A DNA stretch of 64,000 bases. It comes from Hypericum androsaemum. Its lineage: Eukaryota > Streptophyta > Magnoliopsida > Malpighiales > Hypericaceae. Where the stretch lies: contig OZ023193.1 in NCBI GenBank assembly GCA_963995505.1, forward strand, positions 5,788,521-5,852,520, written 5' to 3'. The notes beneath the pieces were generated by a model, which saw nothing but the letters and a program-made list of their open reading frames with translations, ran no database searches and had not been told where the DNA came from. Positions 10,596 to 23,694 of this stretch are shown in pieces (the stretch's first letter is position 1; every line of letters begins with the position of its first letter). Position numbers and translations under genes: made by a program.

Positions 10596-13030
10596 ATCTC
10601 TACTTTAGACTAAATTATAAAATCAATCGTCTTCTCAAGTTTCTAGTTCATCTTTTACATCAGACCATCTTCACAATGTGCCTCTTCCACTAAGCTCAAT
10701 ATCCAATCATAATATCCACCTCAATCTTGAAAATTTTACCTCGAATGGAATCTTCCACAAGTATCATAACATATATTCATCCTGATCTTCAATTCTGAAA
10801 AACCAACAAGACTGGAGAAAATCACTATGCACATAAACTGAGAGTCTCAACATGCCTAAATCTCATAGGCTAGTTTCAATACAACAAGCTTCAGCACAAC
10901 AAGCAGAGTATGATGTACTCTCATGGGTAACTCTCAAACTATTTCTCAACCGACATAGCAGACTTTACCTCCACGAGAAACCTCCACCTTCATGTGGACA
11001 CCTACTGTTGGGGTTACATCGTCGGGTGAATACCAATCTCAGTTGAAATCAGGAGAATGAGGACACTAGCTACATACTTTTACATCACCTTCACTTGCAC
11101 ACCTTCTAGACATCAATCTTAGAATTTTCCACCAGGTGCAGGACTTTACATTACCTTCACGTAAACAGCTTTTAGACACCAATATTGCTGTTATTATACC
11201 TCACTCTACCATCCTCGTGGGCAACCAGAAGATACACCGCAAAATATATGAGTCAAAATAAATATATACTTCTACTAAATCTCTACCTTCTACAATGAGT
11301 AACTGGTCAAAACAACGTTCAAAGTCCTCACGCGATGTATCTTTTGGTCTAACATGATACGACCACTCCATGACTAATCAACTATAAAATCCAAATTAGA
11401 CCGATCAAATCCCATGCAACAAAAGAGTCTTTGAAGAAAGAACTCGCCAAAAGCCGCTAACCTTCTCACAACTCTCAACTACATACATATGTCTACTATA
11501 TGAATAGGAGAATCTAACGGGTCTGAGCTCAAAGCCCAATAACATTTGGGTCAAACACCCAACTAGCCTCCACCTTGAAATAAATCACATGATTGATCTT
11601 CAATCGTTAATTTCAATTACTTGAACCAATCCAATTCTAAAAAGGACCCAAGCTAACCTTCACTTGATCAACTTCACGATCCAAACGCAAGACTCAAGAT
11701 TCTCTATACAAAATTGGTCTAATCATCAAGGATCACCATTAAACCAGCCCAAATCAGACCCAAAACTAATCAAAAACTCACAAATCATCAAAATAATTTA
11801 CTTTTGATATTTTGTTACCAAAAGTCAATATGTTAACCAAAAATCCCCAAACCCAAATTAGGGGTTCTCTGCAAGGAGACCAAGCGGCAGTGAGGGTGTG
11901 GGCAAGTAGTGGTGGGCTCGGTCTCGGTTGGAACGAGCGCACAGACTACTCTGACGGTGAGGAGATGCAGGATTACACCTCCTTTCTCTCTCTCACCTTT
12001 GAACTTTCTCTCTCACTACAACTCTCTATCTCTTCGAGCTCTCTCTTCTCGAACATCAGGTTCAGGGGCTATGGCAATGATAGAGTTTCTCATGGTGCAG
12101 CGCGGCCCTGCACATTCTCATCCCCAGGCATAGTGACGACGCACATGACTGCGAGTCTCCTTCTTCGATTGGTGGCACGACTGGGATTCAGTTGTCCATT
12201 TTTCTCTTTCCCAAAATCTCTCTCCTCGCCGCGACTCCATGCAGATTGTGGCAGGGTGACAGACAGTTGCTTGGTGGTCTGCGAGCGACTTGGTAACAAG
12301 CGATCTCCGGTCATAGCGAGCTCCAAAGGTTAACCAATGGCTCTTCCTCAAAGGGTGTAAACCCTAAATCTCCACATTGACAGAAATCCCTATAATAACC
12401 CTGCCCAATTCAGCTCTCTAGAAAATTTTGAATCTGCCCTTAATCTTTTGAAGAATTTTGAGTCTTCATTCCCTTCAATAATTAGTTAGAAAATTAACCT
12501 ACTTTAGATAATTTTGTTCCGCATCGATACCTAGAATAGGGAACGCAATTAGGTCCAGACCAAAGGGAACTAATCTGGACGGTCCAGACCACAATCTTGG
12601 TTGTCCATTTGATTAGAAATTTTTCTAGCCAAATCCAGCCTCAACAAGGGTATTTTTGGTTTTTTACTCTAAAACTTGCAGAAGCAGTTTCCCTCCTCCC
12701 CCACTCTTCTCCCTCACGCTCTTGAGGCCATTGGCTCCCGCCATCAAAGCAAATTAAAGAAGATATCTTCCTCCTTCTCCACAGGCAATGGTAGAGCGGA
12801 CTGATACTACCCTCGCGGCGGCCTCTGGCACTTCTGCTTCTCGGTTATAGGTCCCTTTACAGAGGAATCCACCAACATCGTGACCCTAACGTCAAAGCTC
12901 CTCGCCTCCACTCCACCGTGCAATCATTGGCTGCCACCACAGAAGCGCAACGAGCTGCGACTCATCAATCTCCTGAATCGGCATCCCCGGATGGTACTCC
13001 AGCTCCGGCTCCATCTTCTAGTGTGAATTA
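10596..13030. other. Non-coding, probably transposon-derived block
   Basis: No convincing gene. The plus strand is C-rich and G-poor over 10600-11800, as expected for the antisense of a large non-coding retrotransposon interior; this fits the minus-strand LTR at 10420. 11800-12360 is more balanced and has open frames without recognisable domains. 12786-13020 resembles a coding start (MVERTDTTLAAASGTSAS) that stops after 20 codons. I cannot assign a family. Confidence 0.4.
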
Positions 13031-13041
13031 GCCGAACCCAA

Positions 13042-14375
13042 TTAGTTAGCTAAACTAATACAATAAACATATGTTAGCCGAAAGAAAGAAAACCCAAACC
13101 CATCAGGCCCGAGCGCCTTGTCACCCACACTATCCCAAATAGCATTTCTAACTTCCTCAAGAGTAGGAAGAGCATCCAACATGGTCTTGGACTCATCGGA
13201 GATTTTGTCAAATAAGAGCGGGTCGAGAGAGGGACGCCTCCAATTCACTTCCTTGAATTGGGTTGAGAAATGAAGCGAAGCAGCGTCTTTAATATCAATC
13301 GGGGAATGGAGGTCCGAGCCATTGAAATGAATAACACCAATACGATTAGCTTTGTTGTGAATCCCAGTGATGGCGTGGAAATATTGCGTGTTCCGATCAC
13401 CTTGCATCCCCCATTGAAGACGAGAGCGTTGCCTCCATAATGAGTCCAAAGTAGTGGTCTTCCGCCATAAAGCTCTGGAGACCTCTTTACGGTGAAGCTT
13501 TTGAAAAGAAGACAAGCTGCAATCATCATCCAGGCGGTCGAGGCCAACCAACTCCTCATCAAGAAGTTTGACCTCCCCCGCAATCTCAGAAAAAGGAGCC
13601 AAAACTTCAATTTGAAGAAAATTTTATTGGGGCCAAAACAGTGGGCATTAAAGTCCTCCCACCAGGAAGGGAATTGCCGAGAGAATTCAGCAACCAAGAA
13701 GAAACGAACTTAAAAGGCTTGGGGCCCCAATCCAGATCCTTCGTTTTCAAGACAATCGGATGATGATCAGAAGTACTACGACCAAGACTCCATTGCCCGC
13801 AATCAGGGAACAACTGGAGCCAATGAGGGGACACCAGAAAATGGTCGATGCGGCTAGCCCAACCCGTACTCTGCCAAGTGTAGCAACTACCAATGAGAGG
13901 GAGATCCAAAAGATTCATATGCGTTCATTTCTATCCAGAACAGCGTTGAAATCACAAGCAGAAATCCATAAATCACAACTAGAATTGGCTTTAAGAGTGG
14001 AAAGCTCGTTCCATAAAACCAGTTGCTCCGTAGCTGAGTTAGGAGCATAAACCAAGAGAACACAATAACAAACATCCAAATCCACCAGCTTACCTTCGAG
14101 ACAAATCCTCCAGTCGCCTTTAGACACTGAAGAACAGTCAACGAAATCCAAGCTCCAAGCCACAATTATTCCTCCTGAATGACCAACTGATGGGATAGCA
14201 TCCCAACCAAGAGCTTCCTTCCTCCACTCTGCCTAACAATACAAAGATTAGGCCGCTCAACCTTAGTTTCAGTAATCGCCATCAAACCGATATTAGATGT
14301 TCTAACTAAAATTTTGATGATACGCCTAGTAGCGGAGGTATTAGTGCCCCGCACGTTCCAAGTTAACCAATTCAT
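13042..14375 (-). pseudogene. LINE ORF2 fragment: AP-type endonuclease and start of reverse transcriptase
   Basis: On the minus strand the start MNWLTWNVRGTNTSATRR near 14375 is the N-terminus of an exonuclease-endonuclease-phosphatase domain, with ITETKVE as the catalytic Glu motif. Around 13918-13607 come GSCYTWQSTGWASRIDHFLV and STSDHHPIVL, the C-terminal endonuclease motifs (SDHxP). 13602-13042 carries the linker and the beginning of reverse transcriptase (ALGPDGFGFSFFR). Homology then ends, so the polymerase core with its YADD-type motif is missing. Several frame shifts separate the blocks. This is a 3'-truncated, dead L1-type plant LINE. Confidence 0.9.
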
Positions 14376-14881
14376 TGATCGACAGAAATACCCCTTTCAC
14401 TAGCCAAGGCTGGGTCCATGGCTTGAAGCAACTCGACAAACTTACACGTATCACCTGAATCCTGGACCCCAACAAATTTAGCAGCCTCCCAAGCTTCGCT
14501 CGTGTCCGCAACCGAAACCGCGGCACAAACAACCTTATCATCGTCCACTCTAGGTTTGTGAAGCTTAGGAGGCTGGCGTGGCAAAGGACCACGACTTAGC
14601 GCACGAGTTCTGTGAAGAAGAAGGTGAAAAGTTCTCATGCTCCTAAGATGCTTCATTTTTTAAATCAGAATTCTTGCATTCCGGGCCTGGTTATATTGAT
14701 TCTCGGTAGCACCCCAACATGTTAGGAATGACGTCCAACATAATTGGCTGCTGGGCTTTATCTAGGGCAGAAGGCCCAACATATGAAGGAAAGGCGAACA
14801 TGGTAGGGGTCCCAGCATGCTGACATTGGGTGGGGGATAGATTGACCAACGAAGCCTTGGAAGAGGCACCAACCTCTTGGT
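14376..14881 (-). other. LINE ORF1-ORF2 junction region
   Basis: It lies between the endonuclease block and the ORF1 C-terminal block, in the same orientation. A short open frame of about 94 codons (14656-14372) overlaps the endonuclease start and contains a conserved-looking acidic and Lys-rich stretch, but no domain is visible. It is most likely the end of ORF1 and the spacer. Confidence 0.5.
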
Positions 14882-15609
14882 CTACCTTAGCCGCCGAAGG
14901 AATTGAGGGGGTGGAGTTTCCAAAGTAACTATTGACTCATGAGGCCAAGGGGGGGCCAAATTACCACCATTCGAGGGAGACCCACCTAACGGAATCATAG
15001 AATCAAGGTCCCCCTGAGCCACCGCTGGGACATCATCCACCAACGGAGAGGCAGCCACTTCCGAAGGGACAAAGGAGGAAAGTGAGTTTAAATCCCAATC
15101 AAGCGGTAACCGATCCATAACTTGAATCGCATGAGCGAAGTCACCCACCTTGGCATGAACTTCAAACTCGATTCGCTTGAAAATGGTGGAGGAAATGAGA
15201 AGATGAACTGCATCATCATTTAGGGTGAGAGTTTTGGAATTGTCGACCATAACTAGTGACCCAACGGGGCCAATAATCTTCGTGAAGAACTCCTCGCATC
15301 GGGCATTAAGCGGGACCCCATGATAAGAAACCCAAGTAAGCCGTCCGGAAGGGCTGAAGGACGGGTACCAGTCTGAAGCATTACCGAAGAACTCTTGGAG
15401 CAATGGCAATCCCTTAGTTTTCTGCTCCAAATCTATGAAAGTAATAAGAGCATGGCGACCACCCAGCAACCTTAAAGCAACATTGTTCAAGCCCAAGTTG
15501 CCAACCAAACCAGGGAGTTGAGGAATCTGCCTGGGGTCATTCAGAGGAATAATACAGCTCCTAATAAGCCACTCGTCCAAAGGAGGAGGAGAAAAAGAGA
15601 CCGAGATAA
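14882..15609 (-). pseudogene. LINE ORF1, C-terminal part
   Basis: About 230 codons are open on the minus strand. They contain LGGRHALITFIDLEQK and FSPSGRLTWVSYHGVPLNAR, a pattern seen in the gag-like ORF1 proteins of plant L1 elements (the DUF4283 neighbourhood). At its upstream edge the frame runs into the solo LTR inserted at 15615-18289. The matching N-terminal half resumes at 18290. The joint across the insertion reads through as ORF1-like sequence, with a small frame discrepancy just upstream. Confidence 0.8.
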
Positions 15610-15614
15610 CCTTG

Positions 15615-18289
15615 TGTAATACCCGACCATGTGTTAAACTTAGTTGGATTCCATAAGCAAAGTAATTTGATAAAATAATGATATAGAAAATAGCAATGCA
15701 AATTAGTCATCCAGAAGTTTTAGAAATGTGGTTAGATATAATTTGAACCAACTATTTATTTAAGCCAATCCTAAATAAGTGAATTAATATTTACAATGAT
15801 CCATCAGATAATTAGACGAAAATGTCTATCGGTTGTTATATTTACAAGAGGTAGCGATTTGATTAGTAGAAAAGTAAAATATGAGTTTAGTAGGTTTCCA
15901 GTTATTTCTTTTAAAGATAAGGATTAATGAAATAAAATAGGATAAGTTAGATTTAAAAAAAAGGAAAGGAGACGTGACAATTTACAAAGTGTCCACAAAA
16001 CACACTCATCAATGTAAAATTATGGTGCAATTGGTCAAATTTGGTAAAAGACAAGGATAGTAGATATTTAAAAAAAATACGTGGCAGTGGTAAAAAGGTC
16101 AAAGAGACGTGGGTAAGATAGCAAAATGACAACAAGGCAGCAAGTTGAGTGGAGAAACAAATTGGAAGAGGAGGAGGTGGAGACGTTAGAAATTGGTTAG
16201 TATATATTTATGTGTAAGTAGCTCATTTGTCTTAGTTCCACCGAAACAAAGAAACCAAAGAAGAAAAAGAACGAAAGTAAGTAAAGAAGTGAAGAAAAGA
16301 GGGAACCAGAAAGGTAGGGAGAAAGAAGCGACCAAGAAAGAGAGAGCTTTTGTAAGTTAATTAAATAGGATGCATTTGAAATATGATCAATTGAGGATAT
16401 TGAAAGATCTTCTATTTGTTTGCGATGTATGTTCTTAGAAAATAAGGAGTTAATATTCATGGTAACAAAAGGTAATTATGGTACATGGATTAGATGACTT
16501 TAATTTATATTTAAAAAAAAGAAGAGGCTAGAGACAGAATAGAAAAGCTAAAGTTAAGTAGAGAAAATAATGAGCTCGGTTAACTAGATAGAGAAAAGGA
16601 GCCACGAAAATTAATCATGGTAACCTTATTTCTATTACTAAGATTCAATTGTTTATTTCTCCTCAAGTATATGTTAGTAAACGTAAATGAGTGGGTGGTT
16701 GTCTAGCAATAAGAACCATGGCATTATCTTAGTAAAGAAAATCATAAAAGGATTAAAGGCTTCTTATGTTCTGAGTGTTAATCGACAGAGAGATTACAAG
16801 AGTTTTATTAGGGAGCTAAATTTAAAAGAATAAAAGAAAAGACACAAGTGGAGGTATGTATTAGAAAGTTAAAAGTTATCCGAAAAATCTCAAATACACA
16901 TATGGATAGTTGTAAGGTAGAAACATTGAGTTAGAAGTATAGTTATGAACTTGTGGAACGAGTTATGGTCTAATTAAATTTGTTGGTGATTTAATGTCAC
17001 AGGTTATGGAAAATATTTTGAGAAATATTTGGAAACGATTACGGGGATTTCGAACTCGAACAAAGTTGAATTCCAAATGAAGAAAATTATATGTTGGAAA
17101 GTGGATCGCCAACGTTCATCGAGCCAAAATCGGCAAACAAATAATATGTGACTCGTGCTTTCTTTGGCGCATTCTATTTATTTGTCATGATCTGAATCTC
17201 GTACTTTTGAGTGCATATTGTGCATTTACCATATGAGCATTATGATGTGACATTATGAGTTGTAAGAATTTGATTAATTGGGCCCAGATGGGGCACTGTA
17301 TATGTTTGATTCATTGAAACCTGTGGTTGCCTTCCGGCGGACGGAACTATTTGGCCGATGAGGTTGGTCTGATATGATATGGTTGCCTTCCGGCGGGCAG
17401 AACTATTTGGCCAATGAGGTTAGTCTGATATGATATGGTTGCCTTCCGGCGGGCAGAACTATTTGGCCGATGGGGTTGGTCTGATATGATATGGTTGCCT
17501 TCCGACAGGCAGAACTATTTGGCCGATGAGGTTGGTCTGATATCATATGGTTGCCTTCCGGCGGGCAGAAATATTTGGCCGATGAGGTTGGTCTGATATG
17601 ATATGGTTGGTTGATGATGGCGCCTTTGAGATATGGTATCCTCGTGTTGGAGAGGGAGTGACACGATTTAGATTTTGCCGAATATTCGTCTAGTACTGTG
17701 ATTTGATTTTAGAATTATGTGTTCATGTGTCAAATTCTGTGTCTTTGTGATTATATGTTAATATTTGGTCATCTCGTAAGTATGATTTTATGATACTGTA
17801 CATGTCTGCATGATTCAATTGCCATGTTAGTCATATGCATGTGTTAGGTATGTTTGTGCATTGAGTGGCTAAATAAATTGCGATGCATATGTTATTTGTT
17901 TACGGGGTGTTCCAAAACACTCACACCCCTCCTCCTCTCACCAGTTTTGCAGGAACTCGTACACGAGTTGTATTGGTTCGGAGATCTACTATGATTGTAC
18001 CAAGTCCACTTGTTCTCCAGCACTTGCATCGAGGTCTCCAGTTTATATTTTGCTCTTTAATCTAGAAGCTCCGTAGTTACATAGTTTAATTTGATCTTGG
18101 GAAAAGAACATATGAATATGTATTAAAAAGGAAAAGTTTGGCTTATATTTTGTAAATTAAGTTTTAAATTTTATATTTAAAAGCTTATTATTATAAATTC
18201 TGAATACATTTGAAGCTGGCTAGATTTCTTTATGATTAAAGGAGTTGAAGTTTAGTGCCGGTCACCGACCACCGATTTGGGTCGTGACA
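15615..18289. mobile_element. Solo LTR, 2,675 bp, with CCTTG target duplication
   Basis: It begins TGTAATACCCGACC and ends GGGTCGTGACA, giving the canonical TG...CA ends. It is flanked by the same five bases CCTTG (15610-15614 and 18290-18294). The flanks are two halves of one LINE ORF1, which proves insertion. No gag or pol sequence is visible inside, so this is a single LTR left after unequal recombination. The terminal sequences and great length suggest a Gypsy chromovirus of the Tekay/Del type; that lineage is an inference. Its 3' half carries a 56-bp tandem array (17325-17606). Confidence 0.92.
17325..17606. repeat. 56-bp tandem repeat, five copies, inside the solo LTR
   Basis: Copies begin at 17325, 17381, 17437, 17493 and 17549, each starting GGTTGCCTTCCGGCGG and ending near GGTCTGATATGATAT. 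Identity is high, with only a few substitutions per copy. Subterminal tandem arrays are common in long Gypsy LTRs. Confidence 0.95.
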
Positions 18290-18712
18290 CCTTGGGACAG
18301 GCCGGGACCACCACCGAAGCAATCGGATGAGCAGATTCTTGTTCGCAGCAGTATCAGCATAAGATTTCTCCCCAACAACTCCAGCAGCAATGTTGAAGGC
18401 ACGAGGGGCAATCAGCGGACGAGGTTTGAACTGGGTATTAACCTTGGGCTTCCTATCAAACTTAGCTCGAGCCACAAAGATCTGGTTTCTTCCAACAAAA
18501 GAGCCATGAAGTCTATTGATGATACCAGTCCAATCTGAGTCCGCGGGGACCCGAACAAAACCAAACCTAGAGTTGCGTTTGGAATGCTTCTGGGGGATGA
18601 AGGAATCCAACAACTTGCAATGCCTAGAGAACAGAACACGGAGGTCTTCGTTACGCCATTGGAAGGGGAGATTGTCAAAAAAGAAAGAGATGGGGAAGGG
18701 ATTTGTTGTCAT
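18290..18712 (-). pseudogene. LINE ORF1, N-terminal RRM part
   Basis: It starts at an ATG at 18712 (MTTNPFPISFFFDNLPFQW). An RRM follows with recognisable RNP motifs: FFFDNLP near the start, and RFGFVRV followed by RNQIFVARAKFDRK. A Lys/Ser/Tyr linker with KSYADTAA comes next. It is the 5' half of the ORF1 interrupted by the solo LTR. The upstream C-rich leader extends to about 18860 and is probably the element's 5' UTR. The same ORF1 family is present on the plus strand at 6151. Confidence 0.85.
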
Positions 18713-18860
18713 GGTGGGGTTCCGGGAGGGGGTTAAACTGGAAGAGAAGGTAGGAAGGGCAGGAGGTTAGTGGAGAAGAAGGAGGGATCTCCATGAAAGG
18801 TTTAGGTTAAGGATTGGGGGGAGGGGAGAGGAGGGGAAGAGAGCACCATCGGGGAAGAAT

Positions 18861-19710
18861 CAATGCGGTTCCTCAAATAAATTCTATCGGACCAAAGTTT
18901 GCACAGAATTTAACTTCGCCAACGTGCTATAAAAAGAGTTGTATGACAACGGAGTACTAGTGAGTGACCTAAAATTCATGAGAGAGTGAGTGGCCAATAA
19001 ACAATTTCGTGTAATTAATTATTATAAATCAGAAGGTAATTTTAAATGAATACACTAAAGAATCAATGAACAAAACAATGCTTAAAGATTTTGTAAAACT
19101 AATTCATGAGAGAGTGAGTTACCAAAATGCGTTGGACAGAAAGCAGTAAAGAAAGTGCACAAACTTCTCATCTCACGAACATATTAGAAAAAGAAACAAA
19201 GCAATAAACAGTATGTTTATCTGCCAAGCACTTTCACCATTAAAAAAAAAGACACAAAGGAGAAAATATATCAGCCAGGTTAGAACTAATGTATCATGTT
19301 GACTAAAAGATATACACGCGTGCACAAAACACACACACATATATAGTATGTTTATCTGCCAAGTACTTTCACCATTCAAAAAAAAGACACAGAAGAAAAT
19401 ATATCAGCCAGGTTAGAACTAATGTATCATGTTGACTAAAAGATATACACGCGCGCACCAAAAAAACACACACACATATATGTGTATATGTATACATGCA
19501 CATATACATATGTATACATGCACATATACATATGTATGTTTGTATATATATATATATATACATGTATATATACATATGTATATATCTATCTATATATATA
19601 CATGTATATATACATATGTATATATCTATCTATATGTATACATGTATATATACATATGTATGTATGTATACATGTATACATACATGTATGTATGCACATG
19701 TATGTACATG

Positions 19711-19749
<39 letters not shown>

Positions 19750-20274
19750 ATATATACATACATGTGTGTCTATATATATATATATTATATATACACATAT
19801 ACATATAGATAGATATACATTAGCTCGTGCGATTTTGGTCCATAAATGCATGGCAAACTTGTCCGTGTCATCAGTTTGGCTTTTTCATGGTTTCATTTTT
19901 TTATTTTAATGTTGGTCGATTTGATACTCACCTCATAGTCCTTATTGATAAAAGTTTGGGATCAAAGCCCATACGAGGATTAGTGGACTAGTTGTTAGTG
20001 TTACATTATTTAATATCTATAAGTATCGTTAAATTAAAAGTTTAAAATAAATCAGAAAAAATATAAATATTACGTAGGAGGGAAAGGAGCTTTTGAATAT
20101 TTTATTTCATATTTATTTTTGAAGATTATTTTTTGGGAGTTTTTGTGTAAAAGAATTATTCAAATATTAGAATGTTGAGAAATATTTGTTACTCGTCAAA
20201 TATTTTAAGTCATATGATAGTAATATATAAGTGGATCAAATCATAGATACTAATGAGAACTTTTAATCCTTCTT
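18861..20274. repeat. Gene-free stretch with a 135-bp direct repeat and a long TATA/CATA microsatellite
   Basis: A block beginning GTATGTTTATCTGCCAAG at 19211 recurs at 19346 (period 135 bp) with few changes. From about 19440 to 19815 the sequence is a compound (TA)/(CATA)/(TGTA) microsatellite. Open frames there are artefacts of the repeat. No gene is seen. The remainder, 19816-20274, is AT-rich and featureless. Confidence 0.9.
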
Positions 20275-21009
20275 GTTTAATAATTGACGACGAGTTGAGA
20301 GAATTAGGGTGCGTACAGACTGGCATGTCATGGAAAACATGTATAAAGCTTTCTGATCACGGTTTATCTAGGACAAGAATCTCCACTGCTCCAAGTAAAT
20401 AATGTGATTCCTAGTTTGTAATTTTTTTTAGGACAGGGTTTTTATTCTTTTTTTGAGTATTTATTAGTTATTTAATTAATAAAAAATAAACAATTCAATC
20501 TTATTGTTTGTGTTATCACTTTGAGAGGCTGGCTAGCCTGAATCTTTGAAACCGACTTTGAAATCTTACCCTTCATACTATGATTTAGGCAATTGGGTGT
20601 TTAATGACCAGAGCTACTCTAATAATGAATTTAAATTTCACACCATATTATTAAAATAATAAATAAGATCTTACATACTATTTCAAATAATAATATTCTT
20701 TCATTCGCTAACTTTATGTACACAGAAGAATCTTGATTAGCATTTATCCATTCTCCACTGCTCCAAGCAATTAAATAATGCGATTCCACATTTTGTACCC
20801 GCACTCAACAAGAAAGAAAAGAATTTAAGAAGAGAGAGCAAGACAACGCTTTACAAAATTCCTCCCGCTGTTATAAAATGGTCATCGGTAGTCAAATAGT
20901 TTTATATGTCCGAATTTGCTCACACAATGGGTATGAACTCTTACTCATGTGGTTTATGTTAAAATTTAGGGTCTGATATGCATGTGTTCGTGTCGGTAAA
21001 GTAAGCTAC
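20275..21009 (+). promoter_or_regulatory. 5' flank of the intact DUF4220 gene
   Basis: It is conserved with the flank of unit 2 (8110-8980) although the genes differ in integrity, so it was copied as part of the unit and probably holds the promoter. I see no TATA box that I would defend; several AT-rich stretches are possible. No reading frame. Confidence 0.45.
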
Positions 21010-23540
21010 GTGTTTAATAAGAAAACTTTTGAAGCAGCTATAGCGAATCCGATGTTCGAGGAGGCCTTGAACGTGCTGAGAAGGGTAATGCTGTATAGAC
21101 CATGGGAGGTGCCAGTGTTGTTGTTAATTAGCCTGACATTCCAAGTGGTCCTTGTTCTCCTGAGCAACCGCAGGAGGAACTGCAAGAGCCTATTGCTCAA
21201 TTCAGTTCTGTGGTCAGCTTACAATGCAGCAAACGCCGTGGCTACGTTGGCACTCGGCGTCATCTCGACCAACCTGACCGTGAACGAGGTCTTCGACTCG
21301 GCCGTCAAACCACTCGGCCTTCTGCCAGTCCACACTCGAATCGAGCTGGAGACATTCTGGGCACCGTTCTTCCTGTTGCACCTAGGCGGCCCGGACACCA
21401 TCACCGCCTTCGGGGTCAAGGACGGGGACGGGTTTAATTTGTTGACTCATAATATCTTTTGACCAAAGTCAATTATATTACTTGTAATTTTGTGTGCAGC
21501 CACAAATGTTTTACATGACTAGTAATTTTTGACATCCACTGGGCATGCCACATCATCCTTTCTGTCGCCGTCTAACTTTGTCTTTTTTTTGTATCCGTCA
21601 GGTGGAGGACAACGAGCTGTGGAAGCGGCACTTGCTCACCCTCGTCGTTCAGACAGGCCTCACCCTCTACATCCTCTTCAATGCCCGGACGCTGTCCTCC
21701 CTGACAGCTCTTTCCGCCATGATGTTTGCTGCTGGTTCCATCAAGTATGCCGAAAGAACATGGTGTCTTTGGTCCGCAAGTTACAAAAGATGTCGACGGA
21801 AGGCCGAAAAGGCCCTATACAAGCGGATGCCTGATGATGGGCGATATCAGGGTGATGACAGACACCTGATGAGGGACGACAACGATGACGACGAAGAAGT
21901 CTACGTTAAGTTGGCAAGGACTGCCATCGTGATGGTCCGCGACACGGAAGGCATGTTCGCAGATGCCTTCGTGAATCGTAAACCGAGGTACAAGCAGATT
22001 GTGGAGAAGATTAGCAGCCCCAAGGTTACGAAACTAATCGATATGGAGCTCCAGATGATGTACGATAATCTCTACACCAAGGCGAGGGTGATCCTGTCTT
22101 ATACTGGGCTCGCCTTACGTTTCATCAGCTTCCTTCTCACCTGCATTACCCTGATTCTGTTTTCTTCATGGGAACGAAGGGAACACTTCCGTGGCATTAC
22201 CGAGTACTCACTCACGTTCTTGTTGTTTGCAGTCTCGATTGGCCTTGAACTATACGCGGCATTCATCTTCTTGACCTTGTACAGGACGATTTCCTGGTTC
22301 AGGGGGCACAAAATGAATGGTGCCGCGAGAATCATGGAGAATCTTGCAAAGTTAAGAACTCGGAATTGGTCGAATTCCATGGGGCAGTTCAGCGAGATAC
22401 GCTACTTCAAGCAGTACAAAACGAAAGGCCCTCTGTTTTTTAGCTTGATTTTACCGATGAGCAGCATTATGCGGCTCCATGTGTACCACCGTCGTGTCCC
22501 TGTTCAACTGAAGCTATTCATCCATAAGTACCTCAAGAACGCATCCACAAACACACACAACTACGACCAACAGCAACTTCTCTTCGTTCAGAGCAAGGGA
22601 AGAGTGCCTTGGAATCAGTACAACAAACTCGACGACGACGAACATCGTCAACCTGAGCATGACAGGATGGATCCTGAGACCCTGAAACATGCATCCTCCC
22701 TCTTCGACAGAGAGTTCGGTGAAATTATCATCTTCTTGCACCTTGTCACAGAAGTATGTTACTACAAGGACCGACCCTTCTTTGCCGCCAATGTTGATGA
22801 TTCCGAGGAGTACAATGACATTTTCCAGACGTCCAGAGTCAGCAAGCGCCTGTCAAGGTACCTGATGCATCTGTTCGTTGTCTCCTCGGATTTGCTACCC
22901 CAACGGACCCCTCTCAGCAAGATGAGATTGTACAAGGTCATCAACCCTTCATGGCGGCCATTTTTTACCATGTACTTCGGTGTTGTAGAAGAAAAAGGAA
23001 AAGGCAAAGGACAAGTTGACAAGGAAAACAGAAGGGCAGCTAAAGAGCAAGCCTGTACAATGTTCTGGGAGAAACCCCCCATGGGCGATGCAATTGACAT
23101 TTCTACTCTTCGGTTTGCTCACAATCTTTTGAAGGTTTTGAGGTTAGATGATGTTAGTCAGCTTCAGGTAAATACTGACTTCTACCTTGAGACATATAAT
23201 TATTAGTTCAATTTTCTACACTAATAAATAATCCGGCCACACTCGGAATTAAAGATCAGTAATCTCAAATATGTTATTTTCTTTTCAGCTAAAACGGAGG
23301 TGGGAAATGTTGGGTGCGGTGTGGGTGGAGCTGCTGGTTTACGCAGCGGATCAGTGCAAAGGAAAAGCACACGCGGAACACCTAAAAAATGGAGGAGAGC
23401 TTCTCACCCATGTGTGGGTGCTTCTCGGCCATTTCGGCTTTATTGATGAAGCAACCCTTCCATCGAAGGGCTATGACCAAGTAACTCTCCGCTCTTTGAA
23501 GGACTATAACGATGAATCAGTCGACCATTTCCTTGTTTGA
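21010..23540 (+). CDS. DUF4220/DUF594 membrane protein, intact (unit 3)
   Basis: Three exons: 21010-21414, 21602-23167 and 23289-23540, all joined in phase 0 with GT-AG introns (GGG|GTCAAG...CGTCAG|GTG; CAG|GTAAAT...TTTCAG|CTA). The product is 740 residues. The N-terminus has membrane segments (WEVPVLLLISLTFQVVLVLL) and the DUF4220 signature FWAPFFLLHLGGPDTITAF; the exon junction gives the usual xEDNELW. More hydrophobic segments lie near residues 140-185 and 310-370. The C-terminus is DUF594, with HAEHLKNGGELLTHVWVLL. The family is plant-specific, often tandemly arrayed, and of unknown function. This is the only intact copy here; 2346-3042 and 9801-10142 are its broken relatives. The ATG at 21010 is the first in frame and gives a normal length. 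Confidence 0.93.
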
Positions 23541-23694
23541 TGTCTGCGGATTATTTATTTACCACAATGTAGGTTTGTTATCCTGTATGAATATTTACGG
23601 GATTTTCTTTGTATTTTCCGTGGTTATATTCACGAACAATAACTAATATAAGGTGTGGTGATGTTTGATGACTATGGCAGTGATTATTTATTTT

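Noticed and set aside
19429..19909. Overlapping Tyr/Ile-rich open frames on both strands
   Set aside because: They arise from a CATA/TGTA microsatellite; every frame is low-complexity and has no start context or splice structure.
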